Positions 12,127-22,035 are shown, counted from the stretch's first letter. The stretch is 64,000 nucleotides of DNA from G963674955 sp963674955 (GCA_963674955.2 CAXXKR010000004.1:1116001-1180000), one strand, 5' to 3'. The notes: a model not told the origin generated them from the letters alone. Made by a program: numbers and translations.

Positions 12127-13130
12127 CAGATTCTGGGCAGCTGCTCGCCTTCAAGCATGTTCAAAAGCCTCTTGCCCCCAAGGGGGGTCTTGAGGATGAC
12201 CTTGCCCGGATTGTCCGCCACCACGCGCCCTATCATGCAGGCATCGGTTCCCAAGGGATCGGCGTGCATGATTTCCAACGCCTTTTCAGCACGGGCTTCC
12301 GGCAAAACACAAAGGAACTTGCCCTCGTTGGCCAGATAAAGGGGGTCCAGCCCAAGGATGGAACAACCGCCCTTGACCTCCGGACGCACCGGCATCCTGT
12401 CTTCTTCCAGCTCGCAGCAGACATTTGATGAAATGGCTATCTCGTTCAGGGTGGTGGCTAGGCCGCCGCGGGTGGGATCACGCAGGACGTGAATATCCGG
12501 AACCTCGCGAACCAGCTTTACCAGCAGATGGTTCAGGGCCGCTGAATCGCTCTTGACCGAAGCCTCGAAGGACAGCCCCTGGCGGGTGCCGAGAATGGCC
12601 AGGCCGTGGTCGCCCATGGTGCCGCTGACCAGGACAACGTCTCCTGGAGCGGCCAGATCGCCGCAGGGGCAGGGGTCCACGATTATCTCGCCGATGCCTG
12701 TGGTGTTGATGAAAATCTTGTCCACAGCGCCCTTGGGCACGACCTTTGTGTCTCCGGTGACGACTTCCACCCCGGCATGCCTTGCGGCCTCGCCCATGGA
12801 AGCCACGATGCGCTCCAGGTCGTCCATGGGCAGGCCTTCCTCGATGATGTAGCCGCAGGTCAGATACCTGGGCACGGCGCCCAGCATGGCCACGTCGTTG
12901 ACGGTTCCATGCACGGCCAATGAGCCGATGTCGCCGCCGGGAAAGAAAATGGGGTCAACGGTGAAGGAGTCGGTGCTCATGGCCAGGGGGCCGGAAAGGT
13001 TGATCTGGGCCGCGTCGTTGAGGCGGTTCAGCTCCGGGTTGCCCAGGTATTTGAGAAACAGTTCGGAAATCAGGCGCTGGGAGGCCCGGCCGCCGCTGCC
13101 GTAGTCGAGAAGTACCTTTTTTTCGCTCAT
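12123..13130 (-). CDS. hypE: Hydrogenase maturation protein HypE
   Basis: HypE (335 residues) dehydrates the thiocarboxamide made by HypF on its C-terminal cysteine to give the cyanide ligands of [NiFe] hydrogenases. The N-terminal LLDYGSGGRASQRLI segment, the ATP-binding SLAVHGTVNDVAMLGA and VVTGDTKVVPKG motifs and the invariant C-terminal PRIC tail are all present. It starts 3 bases after hypD and is translated in the same operon. Its presence indicates that the organism makes [NiFe] hydrogenase; no structural hydrogenase gene is in this window. Confidence 0.97.
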   Translation of the reverse strand: MSEKKVLLDYGSGGRASQRLISELFLKYLGNPELNRLNDAAQINLSGPLAMSTDSFTVDPIFFPGGDIGSLAVHGTVNDVAMLGAVPRYLTCGYIIEEGLPMDDLERIVASMGEAARHAGVEVVTGDTKVVPKGAVDKIFINTTGIGEIIVDPCPCGDLAAPGDVVLVSGTMGDHGLAILGTRQGLSFEASVKSDSAALNHLLVKLVREVPDIHVLRDPTRGGLATTLNEIAISSNVCCELEEDRMPVRPEVKGGCSILGLDPLYLANEGKFLCVLPEARAEKALEIMHADPLGTDACMIGRVVADNPGKVILKTPLGGKRLLNMLEGEQLPRIC

Positions 13131-13133
13131 TAT

Positions 13134-14228
13134 CTAGTCCACGTTGTATTTGAAGTAGGCGGCGCAACTGCCCTCGGTGGAGACCATGCATGGCCCCACG
13201 GGAGACGCCGGGGTGCAGGCTTTCTTGAACAGGGGGCACTGGTCCGGGCGAATCTTGCCCTTGAGCACGTCCCCGCATTTGCAGCCAGGAAGGGGCGGAG
13301 ATTCCTGGATATCCAGTCCGAACTGGGCCTGGGCGTCGAATTCGGAATACTCGTCGGAAAACTCCAGTCCGCTTTGGGGAATCCTGCCGATACCCCGCCA
13401 AAGGGCGTCGGTCGGCTTGAACACCTCGTACATGACCTCCAGGGCCTTGGGATTGCCATGGTCGGAAACCACGCGGCGGTAGAGGTTGAGAACCTCGGCC
13501 CTGCCCTCCTTGCGCTGTTCCGCAAGATTGATCAGGGCCTGCAGGATGTCCACCGGCTCGAAACCGGTGATCACGGCGGGGCGTTTGAACTCCTCGCCGA
13601 TGAACTTGTAAGGCTCCAGACCGATCATGGCCGACACGTGGCCGGGCAGGATAAAGGCGTCGATGGAGGTCGAGTCGTCGGCCAAAAGGGCCGTAAGGGC
13701 CGGAGGAACCAGCTTGTGAAAGGAAAGCACCCGAAAATTGGTTATGCCCTCGGCCTTGGCCATCTTCACTGTCGCGGCCACCGTTGGCGCCGTGGTCTCG
13801 AATCCGACACCCAGAAAAACCACCGTGGCGCCTGGATTTTCCCGGGCAAGATTCAAGGCGTCGAAGGTGGAGTAAACCACGTTTATCCTGGCCCCGTCAG
13901 CCTGGGCCGATTTCAGGGTTATGCTCCTGCCGCCGGGTACGCGCATCAGGTCGCCGAAGGTGGCGATGATGACATCCTTCCTTCCGGCCAGATCGAGAAA
14001 GGCGTTGACCTCGGATTCATGGGTCACGCAGACGGGACAGCCCGGTCCGCTGAGATGGACTATCTCTTTGGGCAAGAGCGACCGCAGGCCGCTCTGAAAG
14101 ATGGCGACCGTATGGGTTCCGCAGACCTCCATGAAGCGCAGGGGCTCGTCCAGGACGCTCTCCAGCCTTGCCAGCAGGCCTTTGCACAAATCGGGGTCAT
14201 GAAATTTTTCCAGGGAATCTAGGTTCAA
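13134..14228 (-). CDS. hypD: Hydrogenase maturation protein HypD
   Basis: HypD (364 residues) is the [4Fe-4S] scaffold that, with HypC, assembles the Fe(CN)2CO unit. Family motifs are FMEVCGTHTVAIFQSGLR (about residue 35), GPGCPVCVT, GFETTAPTVAATV and the C-terminal cysteine-rich part CKCGDVLKG, CPLFKKACTP and GPCMVSTEGSCAAYF. The start is a TTG at 14228, supported by GGAG eight bases upstream. A good promoter lies at 14287-14315. hypE follows after 3 bases. Confidence 0.97.
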   Translation of the reverse strand: MNLDSLEKFHDPDLCKGLLARLESVLDEPLRFMEVCGTHTVAIFQSGLRSLLPKEIVHLSGPGCPVCVTHESEVNAFLDLAGRKDVIIATFGDLMRVPGGRSITLKSAQADGARINVVYSTFDALNLARENPGATVVFLGVGFETTAPTVAATVKMAKAEGITNFRVLSFHKLVPPALTALLADDSTSIDAFILPGHVSAMIGLEPYKFIGEEFKRPAVITGFEPVDILQALINLAEQRKEGRAEVLNLYRRVVSDHGNPKALEVMYEVFKPTDALWRGIGRIPQSGLEFSDEYSEFDAQAQFGLDIQESPPLPGCKCGDVLKGKIRPDQCPLFKKACTPASPVGPCMVSTEGSCAAYFKYNVD

Positions 14229-14286
14229 GTCTCTGTCTCCGGGTAAAAAAGGTGGCGATAGGGTCCGGTTATCGACCGGAGAGGAC

Positions 14287-14315
14287 TACATATACCTATA
14301 GGCGGAGCTTTTCAA
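14287..14315 (-). promoter_or_regulatory. Promoter of hypDE
   Basis: Reading leftward, TTGAAA (-35) and TATGTA (-10) are separated by exactly 17 bases. They lie 59 bases upstream of the hypD start and just after the dsrC terminator, making hypDE a separate transcription unit. Confidence 0.6.
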
Positions 14316-14329
14316 ATGAAAATAAAAAA

Positions 14330-14352
14330 GGCGGAGCATTGCCCCGCCTTGA
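14330..14352 (-). terminator. Intrinsic terminator of dsrC
   Basis: AAGGCGGGGCAATGCTCCGCCTT forms a GC-rich stem-loop on the leftward transcript and is followed directly by TTTTTATT. It lies 20 bases past the dsrC stop. Confidence 0.85.
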
Positions 14353-14371
14353 GTTCCTGATCCGGCGCGAT

Positions 14372-14689
14372 CTATACACAGCCGGTGGGCTTGGGCAGGC
14401 CTGCCATCTTACAGGCTCCCTTGCCGGGTCCGGACGGAAACAGTTCGTAGATCTGTTTCAGCTTGAAGCCGGTAACCTTGGACAGGATGCGCACCATGGG
14501 GGCGATGCCGTTCTTCTTGTAGTAGTCCTGCAAGAATTCGATAACCTTCTGGTGATCGTCGGTGATCTCCGGAATGCCTTCTTCGCCCTTGACGTGGTCG
14601 ATCCAGGCCGGAGTCCATTCTTCGAATTTGAGCAGGAAACCGTCTTCATCAACTTCAAACGTGGAACCCTGAAATTCTACAACTGCCAT
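14372..14689 (-). CDS. dsrC: DsrC, sulfur-carrier protein of dissimilatory sulfite reduction
   Basis: DsrC carries the sulfur from DsrAB as a trisulfide and passes it to the DsrMKJOP membrane complex. The start at 14689 (MAVVEFQGSTFEVDEDGFL) has an AGGAGG site 7 bases upstream; an in-frame upstream ATG is disregarded. The 105-residue product has WTPAWIDHVKGEEGI, the FLQDYYKKNGIAPMVRIL helix and the flexible C-terminal arm. The arm has both redox cysteines 11 residues apart (GACKMAGLPKPTGCV), so it is the functional, trisulfide-forming type rather than a TusE-like one. It is monocistronic, with its own terminator. It is the strongest marker of a sulfate/sulfite-reducing host. Confidence 0.97.
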   Translation of the reverse strand: MAVVEFQGSTFEVDEDGFLLKFEEWTPAWIDHVKGEEGIPEITDDHQKVIEFLQDYYKKNGIAPMVRILSKVTGFKLKQIYELFPSGPGKGACKMAGLPKPTGCV

Positions 14690-14780
14690 TTTGTCCTCCT
14701 GGAACATGAGTTTCAAATAATTGGGTTTCGGCCCCTTTCAAAAGCACCCTCGCGGCTTTTGCTGCCGATCTTTAGCCGGA

Positions 14781-14809
14781 CCATTAAGACCTGCGGGAAA
14801 GAAACTCAA
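14781..14809 (-). promoter_or_regulatory. Candidate promoter of dsrC
   Basis: TTGAGT and TAATGG separated by 17 bases lie about 90 bases upstream of the dsrC start. The -10 is weak. The remainder of the 277-base gap between dsrC and the HD-domain gene is AT-rich with no other signal I can support. Confidence 0.35.
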
Positions 14810-14966
14810 GAAAAAAATTAAAATTAAGCCCTTCTTGTTTCAAATAACCTCCAGTGGCGCACTTTATTTTTGCACCGCGTGCTGATAACTTCAAGGCGGT
14901 TTAAGGCGTTCCGGCCAGTGGCGGGACCTATCCTCCATTTTTTTCCAAGCCCGCAACCGAAAACAA

Positions 14967-15599
14967 ATGCAAAACAGCAACAACCCACGAAGCTTCATGT
15001 CGCCGAACATCCCTGCCCCTTCGCCCAGCCGGTGCAGACCCGAATGGCACGTGCCTTCTGAACGCGAGTGCGAGGACTACTGGAACGACTTCGCCATGCC
15101 CGACCATATAAGGCGGCACAGCCTGATGGTGGCCATGGTGGCCACGTTCCTGGCCCAAAAGGCCCAGGAAAAAGGTTTGGACGTATGCCTGAAAAGCGTC
15201 CGGGCCTCGGCCCTGCTCCACGATCTTGCCAAGCACTACACCATCCTGCACGGCGGCCACCACAATCAGTTGGGCGGGGCCTGGGTCATGGACCTGACCG
15301 GAAATCCGGTCGTGGCCCAGGGCGTCACCCACCACATTTACTGGCCCTTCGAGCCGGACCTTGAGAAATATTTTCTGCCCCTGGCCGTGCTTTACGCCGA
15401 CAAGCGGGTCTCCCACGACAAGCTGGTCAATGTCTCCGACAGGTTCAAGGACCTGGTGGAACGATACGGCACCACAGGCGGAATCAAGGCCAAGATCGCC
15501 CTGACCGAGATACAGGCCCTGGAAATCGAAGAATCCTTTAGCCGCTTTTTGGGAGTGGAACTGAATGAATGTACTTTTGATAGCGGGCGGATGGTCTAG
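14967..15599 (+). CDS. HD-domain phosphohydrolase-like protein
   Basis: A 210-residue soluble protein with an HD domain: MPDHIRRHSLMVAMVATFLA supplies the first histidine, SALLHDLAKHYTI the HD pair, and HH pairs in GGHHNQ and GVTHHIYWP and the LYADKRV aspartate complete the likely metal site. This layout resembles YqeK/HDIG-type hydrolases (nucleotide or dinucleotide substrates), but the substrate cannot be assigned from sequence. No clear ribosome binding site supports the chosen ATG, and the first ~25 residues are proline/serine-rich. Its 3' end overlaps ddl by 35 bases, so the two are cotranscribed. Confidence 0.8.
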   Translation: MQNSNNPRSFMSPNIPAPSPSRCRPEWHVPSERECEDYWNDFAMPDHIRRHSLMVAMVATFLAQKAQEKGLDVCLKSVRASALLHDLAKHYTILHGGHHNQLGGAWVMDLTGNPVVAQGVTHHIYWPFEPDLEKYFLPLAVLYADKRVSHDKLVNVSDRFKDLVERYGTTGGIKAKIALTEIQALEIEESFSRFLGVELNECTFDSGRMV

Positions 15600-16470
15600 C
15601 GAAAGGGAGGTCTCCCTTTCCGGGGCCAGAAAAATCGAATCGGCCCTGAAGAACCTCGGACACGAGGTCAACTTTTTCGATCTGGCGGAAGATTTCGCCG
15701 TCCTTTTGGAAAGCGCAAAGCAAAGCGACTTCGCCTTCATCAACCTGCACGGCTCCCCCGGCGAGGATGGGCTGGTGCAGGCCATGCTCGACAAGGTCGG
15801 CTGCCCCTACCAGGGGTCCGGTCCCACGGCTTCCTTTCTGGCCCTGAACAAGGCCGCATCCAAGGAAATATTCAGGACAAAGGGCATTCCCTCCCCCAAA
15901 TGGGAACTGGTCACCGAACTGAAGTCCGGAAGGGGCATTGCCATGGACCTGCCCGTGTTCGTCAAGCCCAATTCTGGCGGCTCCAGCCTGGGCATGAGCC
16001 TGGTGCGCGAGGAGGAGGAAATCCGCCCGGCCCTGGAAAAGGTCTTCGAGATGTGCGACGTGGCCCTGGTGGAGGAATACCTGCCCGGCACCGAGCTGAC
16101 CTGCGGCATCCTGGACAAGACCCCCATGCCCCTGATCATGATCCGGCCCAAGGAGGGCGCGGGCTTTTTCGACTACGAGAACAAATACGCGGAGGACGGG
16201 GCCGAGGAAATCTGCCCCGCGCCCGTGGACAAGGCCGTGTCCGACGAGATTCAGAGGCTGACCTTGCAGGCGCACGAGGCCCTTGGGCTGGAAGGCTACA
16301 GCCGGGGCGACTTCATGCTGCACGACGGGAAGCCCTATTTGCTGGAAATGAACACCCTGCCCGGCATGACCGCCACCAGCCTGATCCCGCGCGCCGCCGC
16401 GCAAATGGGCTTTTCCTTCGAGGAACTCATCGCCGAACTGATCCGGCTGGGAATTAAGAGGCGGACCTAA
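15565..16470 (+). CDS. ddl: D-alanine--D-alanine ligase
   Basis: Ddl (301 residues) makes the D-Ala-D-Ala dipeptide of peptidoglycan with ATP. The N-terminal LIAGGWSSEREVSLSGARKI loop, LHGSPGEDGLVQAMLDKVG, the ATP-grasp segments VFVKPNSGGSSLGMSLV and EEYLPGTELTCGIL, GYSRGDFM, and the metal-binding LLEMNTLPGMTATSLIPRAA are all in place. The start ATG lies inside the end of the HD-domain gene with GGGAG nine bases upstream. waaA follows 3 bases later, giving a cell-envelope operon. Confidence 0.96.
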   Translation: MNVLLIAGGWSSEREVSLSGARKIESALKNLGHEVNFFDLAEDFAVLLESAKQSDFAFINLHGSPGEDGLVQAMLDKVGCPYQGSGPTASFLALNKAASKEIFRTKGIPSPKWELVTELKSGRGIAMDLPVFVKPNSGGSSLGMSLVREEEEIRPALEKVFEMCDVALVEEYLPGTELTCGILDKTPMPLIMIRPKEGAGFFDYENKYAEDGAEEICPAPVDKAVSDEIQRLTLQAHEALGLEGYSRGDFMLHDGKPYLLEMNTLPGMTATSLIPRAAAQMGFSFEELIAELIRLGIKRRT

Positions 16471-16473
16471 TCC

Positions 16474-17745
16474 ATGAACTCATTTCTCGCCAAGGCCGTT
16501 TTCAGCCTTTACGACCTGCTCTGGCTTCCGGCCCTGCCCATCCTGCACCGCAACAAACGGTTGAAGGAGGGCTGGGAGCGGCGCGTGTTGAAGGACGGTC
16601 CCCTGCCCCGTGCGGACCTCTGGATTCAGGCCGCGTCCGGCGGCGAGGCCTATCTGGCCTGGGAGCTGTTCAAGAACCTGGACACGGGCGGCCCGGTCAC
16701 CGTCCTGGCCACCACCAACACCAGCCAAGGACTGGACATATTGGAGAAGGCCGCAAAAGACGTGGCCAAAAAAAAGCCCGAATTGGCCCTGCATCTTTCA
16801 TATTTTCCCTTTGACCGCCCGACCCTGATGAACAAGGCCCTGGCGCAGGTACGCCCCAGGACAGCCGTGCTTCTGGAATCGGAAATCTGGCCCGGCTTCA
16901 TCCGCGCCTGCCATGCACAGGGAACCGAGGTCCTGCTCATAAACGGCAGGATCACGGAAAAGAGTCTCCAGGGGTACATGAAGTGGCCCTCGTTTTTCCG
17001 TGAATTCGCCCCGGACAGGATACTGGCCATGTCCGAAGAGGATGCCGGAAGATTCCGCACCCTTTACGGACCCGAGAAGACAGGGGTCATGAACAACATC
17101 AAGTTCGACCGCCTGGATGACGCGGGCTGCGCCACGGCCGACGACAATCCCCTGGCTCCGCTGTTGGGCGATTCACCTTTCGTTGTCCTCGGTTCGGTGC
17201 GCGAGGAAGAGGAAGAACAGGTGGAAAAGCTGCTCCTGGGCCTGCTGGAGAAAAGGCCCGACGCGCTGGTGGGGCTCTTTCCCCGGCACATGCACAGGCT
17301 CGACCACTGGCGCGAGACCCTGGACCGCGACGGACTGGAATGGAGCCTTCGATCGGAGACCAAAGGCAAGGCCAAGGGCGTCATCCTCTGGGACGTTTTC
17401 GGCGAGATGATGCAGGCCTACGCCCTGGCCAGGACCGCCTTCGTGGGCGGCAGCCTCGCGCCGCTGGGCGGACAGAACTTTCTCGAACCCTTGACTTGCG
17501 GGGTCGTGCCGGTGATAGGGCCTCACTGGTCCAACTTTCAATGGGTGGGCGAGGCGATAATGGAAAACGGGCTGGTGCGCCGGGCCGCAGACCGGCAGGA
17601 GGCCCTCGACATCCTCCTCAAGCTCATGGATGAAGCCCCGTCTCCGCAAAAAACGGCCAAGGCCCTGGCGAATTACGTGAGGGACCGCCGGGGCGGCGGG
17701 ATGGCCGCCTGCAAACTTATTGCCGATTCAATGAATAAAGAGTAA
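16474..17745 (+). CDS. waaA: 3-deoxy-D-manno-octulosonic acid (Kdo) transferase
   Basis: WaaA/KdtA (423 residues) transfers Kdo from CMP-Kdo to lipid A at the inner face of the inner membrane. The N-terminal hydrophobic helix, the acceptor region WIQAASGGEAYLAWEL with its essential glutamate, LLESEIWPGFIRAC, LLINGRITEKS and the C-terminal GT-B donor site (VLGSVREEEEEQVEK, then FVGGSLAPLGGQNFLEPL) fit the family. It is followed by kdsB, which makes its CMP-Kdo substrate, so the two act in one pathway. Confidence 0.95.
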   Translation: MNSFLAKAVFSLYDLLWLPALPILHRNKRLKEGWERRVLKDGPLPRADLWIQAASGGEAYLAWELFKNLDTGGPVTVLATTNTSQGLDILEKAAKDVAKKKPELALHLSYFPFDRPTLMNKALAQVRPRTAVLLESEIWPGFIRACHAQGTEVLLINGRITEKSLQGYMKWPSFFREFAPDRILAMSEEDAGRFRTLYGPEKTGVMNNIKFDRLDDAGCATADDNPLAPLLGDSPFVVLGSVREEEEEQVEKLLLGLLEKRPDALVGLFPRHMHRLDHWRETLDRDGLEWSLRSETKGKAKGVILWDVFGEMMQAYALARTAFVGGSLAPLGGQNFLEPLTCGVVPVIGPHWSNFQWVGEAIMENGLVRRAADRQEALDILLKLMDEAPSPQKTAKALANYVRDRRGGGMAACKLIADSMNKE

Positions 17746-17763
17746 AGAGGCGCGAACAAACGG

Positions 17764-18513
17764 TTGATCATGAACGGACTCCCCGACTGTCACGGCATCA
17801 TTCCAGCGAGATACGAATCCTCGCGTTTCCCCGGAAAACCCCTGGTTGATATACTGGGAAAACCGATGCTATGGCACGTCTATACCAGGGCGTCCCAATG
17901 CCCGGACCTAGCCAGGGTGACCCTGGCCACCGACGACCAGCGCATCTTCGACGTGGCGAGCGAACTGGGCCTGGCCGTGGTCATGACCCGTAGCGATCAT
18001 GTCAGCGGCACGGACCGCGTACTCGAGGCGGCCACCATCCTCGAAGTTCCGGAAGACGCAGTGGTGGTGAACATACAGGGCGACGAACCGGCCCTGGAAC
18101 CGGGAATGCTCTCCCAGTTGCTGGCCCCCTTCAAGTCGCCCGGAGTCGAGGCCACAACCCTGGCCACGGCAATGGAAAGCCGCGACGCGGAATCACCGGA
18201 CCGGGTGAAGGTGGTCACGGCCCCCGACGGGCGGGCGCTTTATTTTTCCAGGGCCCCCATCCCCTACACACGCGAGGGGAGCGACGGCGGGCACCTGTTG
18301 CACATCGGGCTGTACGCCTTTCGCATGGCCACCTTGCGGCGCTTTGCCGCGTTGGAGCCAAGCCCCCTGGAACGGCGCGAAAAGCTGGAGCAGCTCAGGC
18401 TGTTGGAAAACGGAATACAAATCCATGTGGCCGAAACGGACCACGCCTGCCACGGCGTGGACCGGCCCGAGGATTTGGCGATGATAAAAAAAATCCTTAT
18501 GGAGCGGACATAA
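17764..18513 (+). CDS. kdsB: CMP-Kdo synthetase
   Basis: KdsB (about 249 residues) activates Kdo with CTP. The nucleotide-binding N-terminus HGIIPARYESSRFPGKPLVDI, VTLATDDQRIFDVA, NIQGDEPALEP with its metal-binding aspartate, and ALYFSRAPIPYTR are typical. Two starts are possible: TTG at 17764, better spaced from GAGG, or ATG at 17770; the difference is two residues. It sits between waaA and carA, and the carA start codon directly follows its stop. Confidence 0.95.
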   Translation: MIMNGLPDCHGIIPARYESSRFPGKPLVDILGKPMLWHVYTRASQCPDLARVTLATDDQRIFDVASELGLAVVMTRSDHVSGTDRVLEAATILEVPEDAVVVNIQGDEPALEPGMLSQLLAPFKSPGVEATTLATAMESRDAESPDRVKVVTAPDGRALYFSRAPIPYTREGSDGGHLLHIGLYAFRMATLRRFAALEPSPLERREKLEQLRLLENGIQIHVAETDHACHGVDRPEDLAMIKKILMERT

Positions 18514-19635
<1,122 letters not shown>

Positions 19636-19692
19636 ACATGGTATAGATGGCTTAAAATATACCTATACCCCTGCGGGAAAGGAACCGAAGAC

Positions 19693-20496
19693 ATGTCCAC
19701 AGAACTGATCAAGGCCAGAAAAAGACTTGCCAACGTCAATACCAACCTGAAAAAGGCCAAGTACATGCCTGCCATTCAGTCCATCCACGAAGCCTTGACC
19801 CTGATAGTCAAGCAGCCGTTGATGAAAAGCGAAAAGGAGGAATTCGCGGGCATCCTGAAAGACGTGGTCACCAACCTGAACAACAATCCGGGCATTCGCG
19901 AGATATACCCCCTGGTGATCAACTACAAGATGGGCCAGGAGCGTGAACTCCTGGAGGCCATGCGCGAACTTCTGGTGGAAATGCAGAACGTGGTGACCCA
20001 AACGGCCCAGGAAAGCGCCGCTGAAATGGAACAGCGCAAGGCCGATGAACTGGCCAAGGGCCAGGAGCAGATAGACCAGCAGGATTACGACAAGGCCAAA
20101 ACCATATTCGACGCCCTGGTCAAGGATCACGAGACCGACACCGACCTCAAGGCCGACATCGCCGACCGCTTCCTGAAGGCCGGTCGCTACGAGGACGCCT
20201 TCTCCTACTTGGACGCGGCCCTGAAACACGATCCCAACGCCATCCACCTCTACAACCGCATCGGCATGGTCCTGCGCAAGATGAAGGACTTCGACACTGC
20301 CGAGCGCTACTTCAACAGGGCCCTGGAACTGACCCACAAGGACGAGTACCTGTATTTCAACATCGGCAGGCTGTACATCGACTGGGGAAAATGGGATCAG
20401 GTCATGGACGCGGCGGAAAAGGCCCTCAAGGTAAACCCGGGCTTCAAGGAAGCGCACAAGATGCTCCAGTTCGCCCAGAAGAAGCTGGAAGGATGA
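19693..20496 (+). CDS. TPR-repeat protein of unknown function
   Basis: A 267-residue soluble, highly charged protein. The N-terminal ~110 residues are helical with a coiled-coil feel (ARKRLANVNTNLKKAKYMPA). The C-terminal half has about three or four tetratricopeptide repeats, for example AGRYEDAFSYLDAALKHDPN, KDFDTAERYFNRALELTHKD and GKWDQVMDAAEKALKVNPGFKEA. It has no signal peptide. It lies 57 bases after carA and is closed by a strong terminator, so it may be the last gene of the ddl-carA unit or transcribed alone. A scaffold role is inferred only from the repeats. Confidence 0.8.
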   Translation: MSTELIKARKRLANVNTNLKKAKYMPAIQSIHEALTLIVKQPLMKSEKEEFAGILKDVVTNLNNNPGIREIYPLVINYKMGQERELLEAMRELLVEMQNVVTQTAQESAAEMEQRKADELAKGQEQIDQQDYDKAKTIFDALVKDHETDTDLKADIADRFLKAGRYEDAFSYLDAALKHDPNAIHLYNRIGMVLRKMKDFDTAERYFNRALELTHKDEYLYFNIGRLYIDWGKWDQVMDAAEKALKVNPGFKEAHKMLQFAQKKLEG

Positions 20497-20540
20497 CGGT
20501 CTGAACAGCCCGACACATACCGTATTTTCAGATGTCAATG

Positions 20541-20578
20541 GACGCATGGCCGTTTAAAGCGGCCATGCGTCTTTTTTT
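20541..20578 (+). terminator. Strong intrinsic terminator after the TPR gene
   Basis: A perfect 12-bp stem (GACGCATGGCCG / CGGCCATGCGTC) with a 7-base loop is followed by seven T residues. It lies 45 bases past the TPR stop and only 15 bases before the start codon of the next gene. Confidence 0.92.
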
Positions 20579-20592
20579 GAGGTAAACATGCC

Positions 20593-22035
20593 GTGACGCG
20601 CACTGAACATGCCGACGTGCTTGTGCTGGGAGCCGGCCTGTCCGGCTTGAGGGCCGCTGTTTCAGCCCTTGACCAAAACCCGAAACTTGCGGTGACCGTG
20701 GCCGCAACGGGTCGGGGACCAGCCGGTTCGTCCTTCGCCAACATGAACGACGCCCTGGGCATCCAGGTGCCGGAATCCGGGGCCGAGCAGGAAGACTTCA
20801 TTCGCGAAGCCATGCGGATCGCACCTCCGGGCCATGTGGACGGGAATCTGGTCCGCATCATGGCTGAAGAGGCTCGGGCACGATACCGCGATCTCCTGGA
20901 CTTGGGCCTCAGTCCGGTCCAGGCGACGGGCGAGGAACGAAAAAAAGGCTGTTTCAGCAAGGGGCAACGGGCCTACATTTTCAACGGCCTGAGCAGCATT
21001 TATTCGGCATTCCACGCAAGATTCGTCGCCCAGGGCGGCCGCCTGCTGCATGGCGGCGAAGTCCGAAAAATCCTCCTGTCCGCCAGCCGCGCCGTGGGCG
21101 CGCAAATCTCATCCAAGACCACAGGCGAGACGACTCTTGTCCGGGCCGGGGCCGTGGTGCTCTGCCTGGGCGGACCGGCCCCCCTGTTCGCACAGGACAT
21201 GTCCGGCCCCGGCAACACCGGCTATGGCCTAGGTCTTCTTTCAGAGGCCGGGGCGCGTCTGGACAACGCGGGATTCATCCAGTTCATGTGGCTCTGGAGC
21301 GGACCGGACGTCGATTCCGGGCCGGGAAGGTTCATCTCGCCCTCCGTGATGGTCAAAAAAGGAATGACCGTGCACAAGCCCGGCGGTGGCGCCATACGAA
21401 TCCCCCTTGACCTGCCCGAAGAAAATTCAATGCGGCTCGACCGGTTGCGCCGGTCCAGGGGCGGCCACTGCCCTGCGGGGTACGGGCTTGAAGACTCGGT
21501 TCTCGACCTGCTGCTTCTGGACAATGTCGGACCTGACGGCAGCGTTCGCGTTTCCGGGCCGAAAGGCGACTTCCGGGGACGGCTCATGGCCCATGCCGGA
21601 AACGGCGGCGCGGTCATAAACGAGCAGGGCCGAACTTCCCTGCCCGGACTTTTGGCCTGCGGGGAATGCGCAACGGGCATGCACGGGGCAAACCGGCTGG
21701 GCGGAGCAATGATCCTAGCTACCCAGGTCTTCGGCCACAGGGCCGGAAAAGCCGCCGCTGAAATTTCGGCAGCCTGCGGTCTGGTCGGAGAGAAAACGTT
21801 GCGGGAGCTATGCCCGGACCAACGCCCAACAGTGAACAACCATGATCATCAAGAAGAGATATCCTGGATCAAAAAGGGAATGCAGGAATACGCGATATTC
21901 GGCGGCAGGCCGGGCCTGTCTGAATTTCAGGCCGGACTGAAGGAATGTCGGTCCAGGACGCAAGACCGCCAAACGGAGCTAACGGCCCTGTCGGCCCTGG
22001 CGATCACTTCGCACCTGACGGCAATGCGCAAATGA
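20593..22035 (+). CDS. FAD-dependent oxidoreductase, fumarate reductase/L-aspartate oxidase type
   Basis: A 480-residue flavoprotein with a GTG start preceded by GAGG. The Rossmann dinucleotide fold is at the N-terminus (ADVLVLGAGLSGLRAAVSAL), and the second FAD-binding and active-site region is LLACGECATGMHGANRLGGAM near residue 350, where the arginine matches the catalytic arginine of this superfamily. It aligns in general plan with FrdA/SdhA/NadB, but it lacks the usual histidine and glycine-rich loop that covalently or tightly hold FAD in quinone-linked enzymes. No partner subunit is adjacent. The substrate is unknown; NadB is possible but not supported by neighbours. Its 3' end overlaps gmhB on the other strand by 32 bases. 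Confidence 0.75.
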   Translation: MTRTEHADVLVLGAGLSGLRAAVSALDQNPKLAVTVAATGRGPAGSSFANMNDALGIQVPESGAEQEDFIREAMRIAPPGHVDGNLVRIMAEEARARYRDLLDLGLSPVQATGEERKKGCFSKGQRAYIFNGLSSIYSAFHARFVAQGGRLLHGGEVRKILLSASRAVGAQISSKTTGETTLVRAGAVVLCLGGPAPLFAQDMSGPGNTGYGLGLLSEAGARLDNAGFIQFMWLWSGPDVDSGPGRFISPSVMVKKGMTVHKPGGGAIRIPLDLPEENSMRLDRLRRSRGGHCPAGYGLEDSVLDLLLLDNVGPDGSVRVSGPKGDFRGRLMAHAGNGGAVINEQGRTSLPGLLACGECATGMHGANRLGGAMILATQVFGHRAGKAAAEISAACGLVGEKTLRELCPDQRPTVNNHDHQEEISWIKKGMQEYAIFGGRPGLSEFQAGLKECRSRTQDRQTELTALSALAITSHLTAMRK

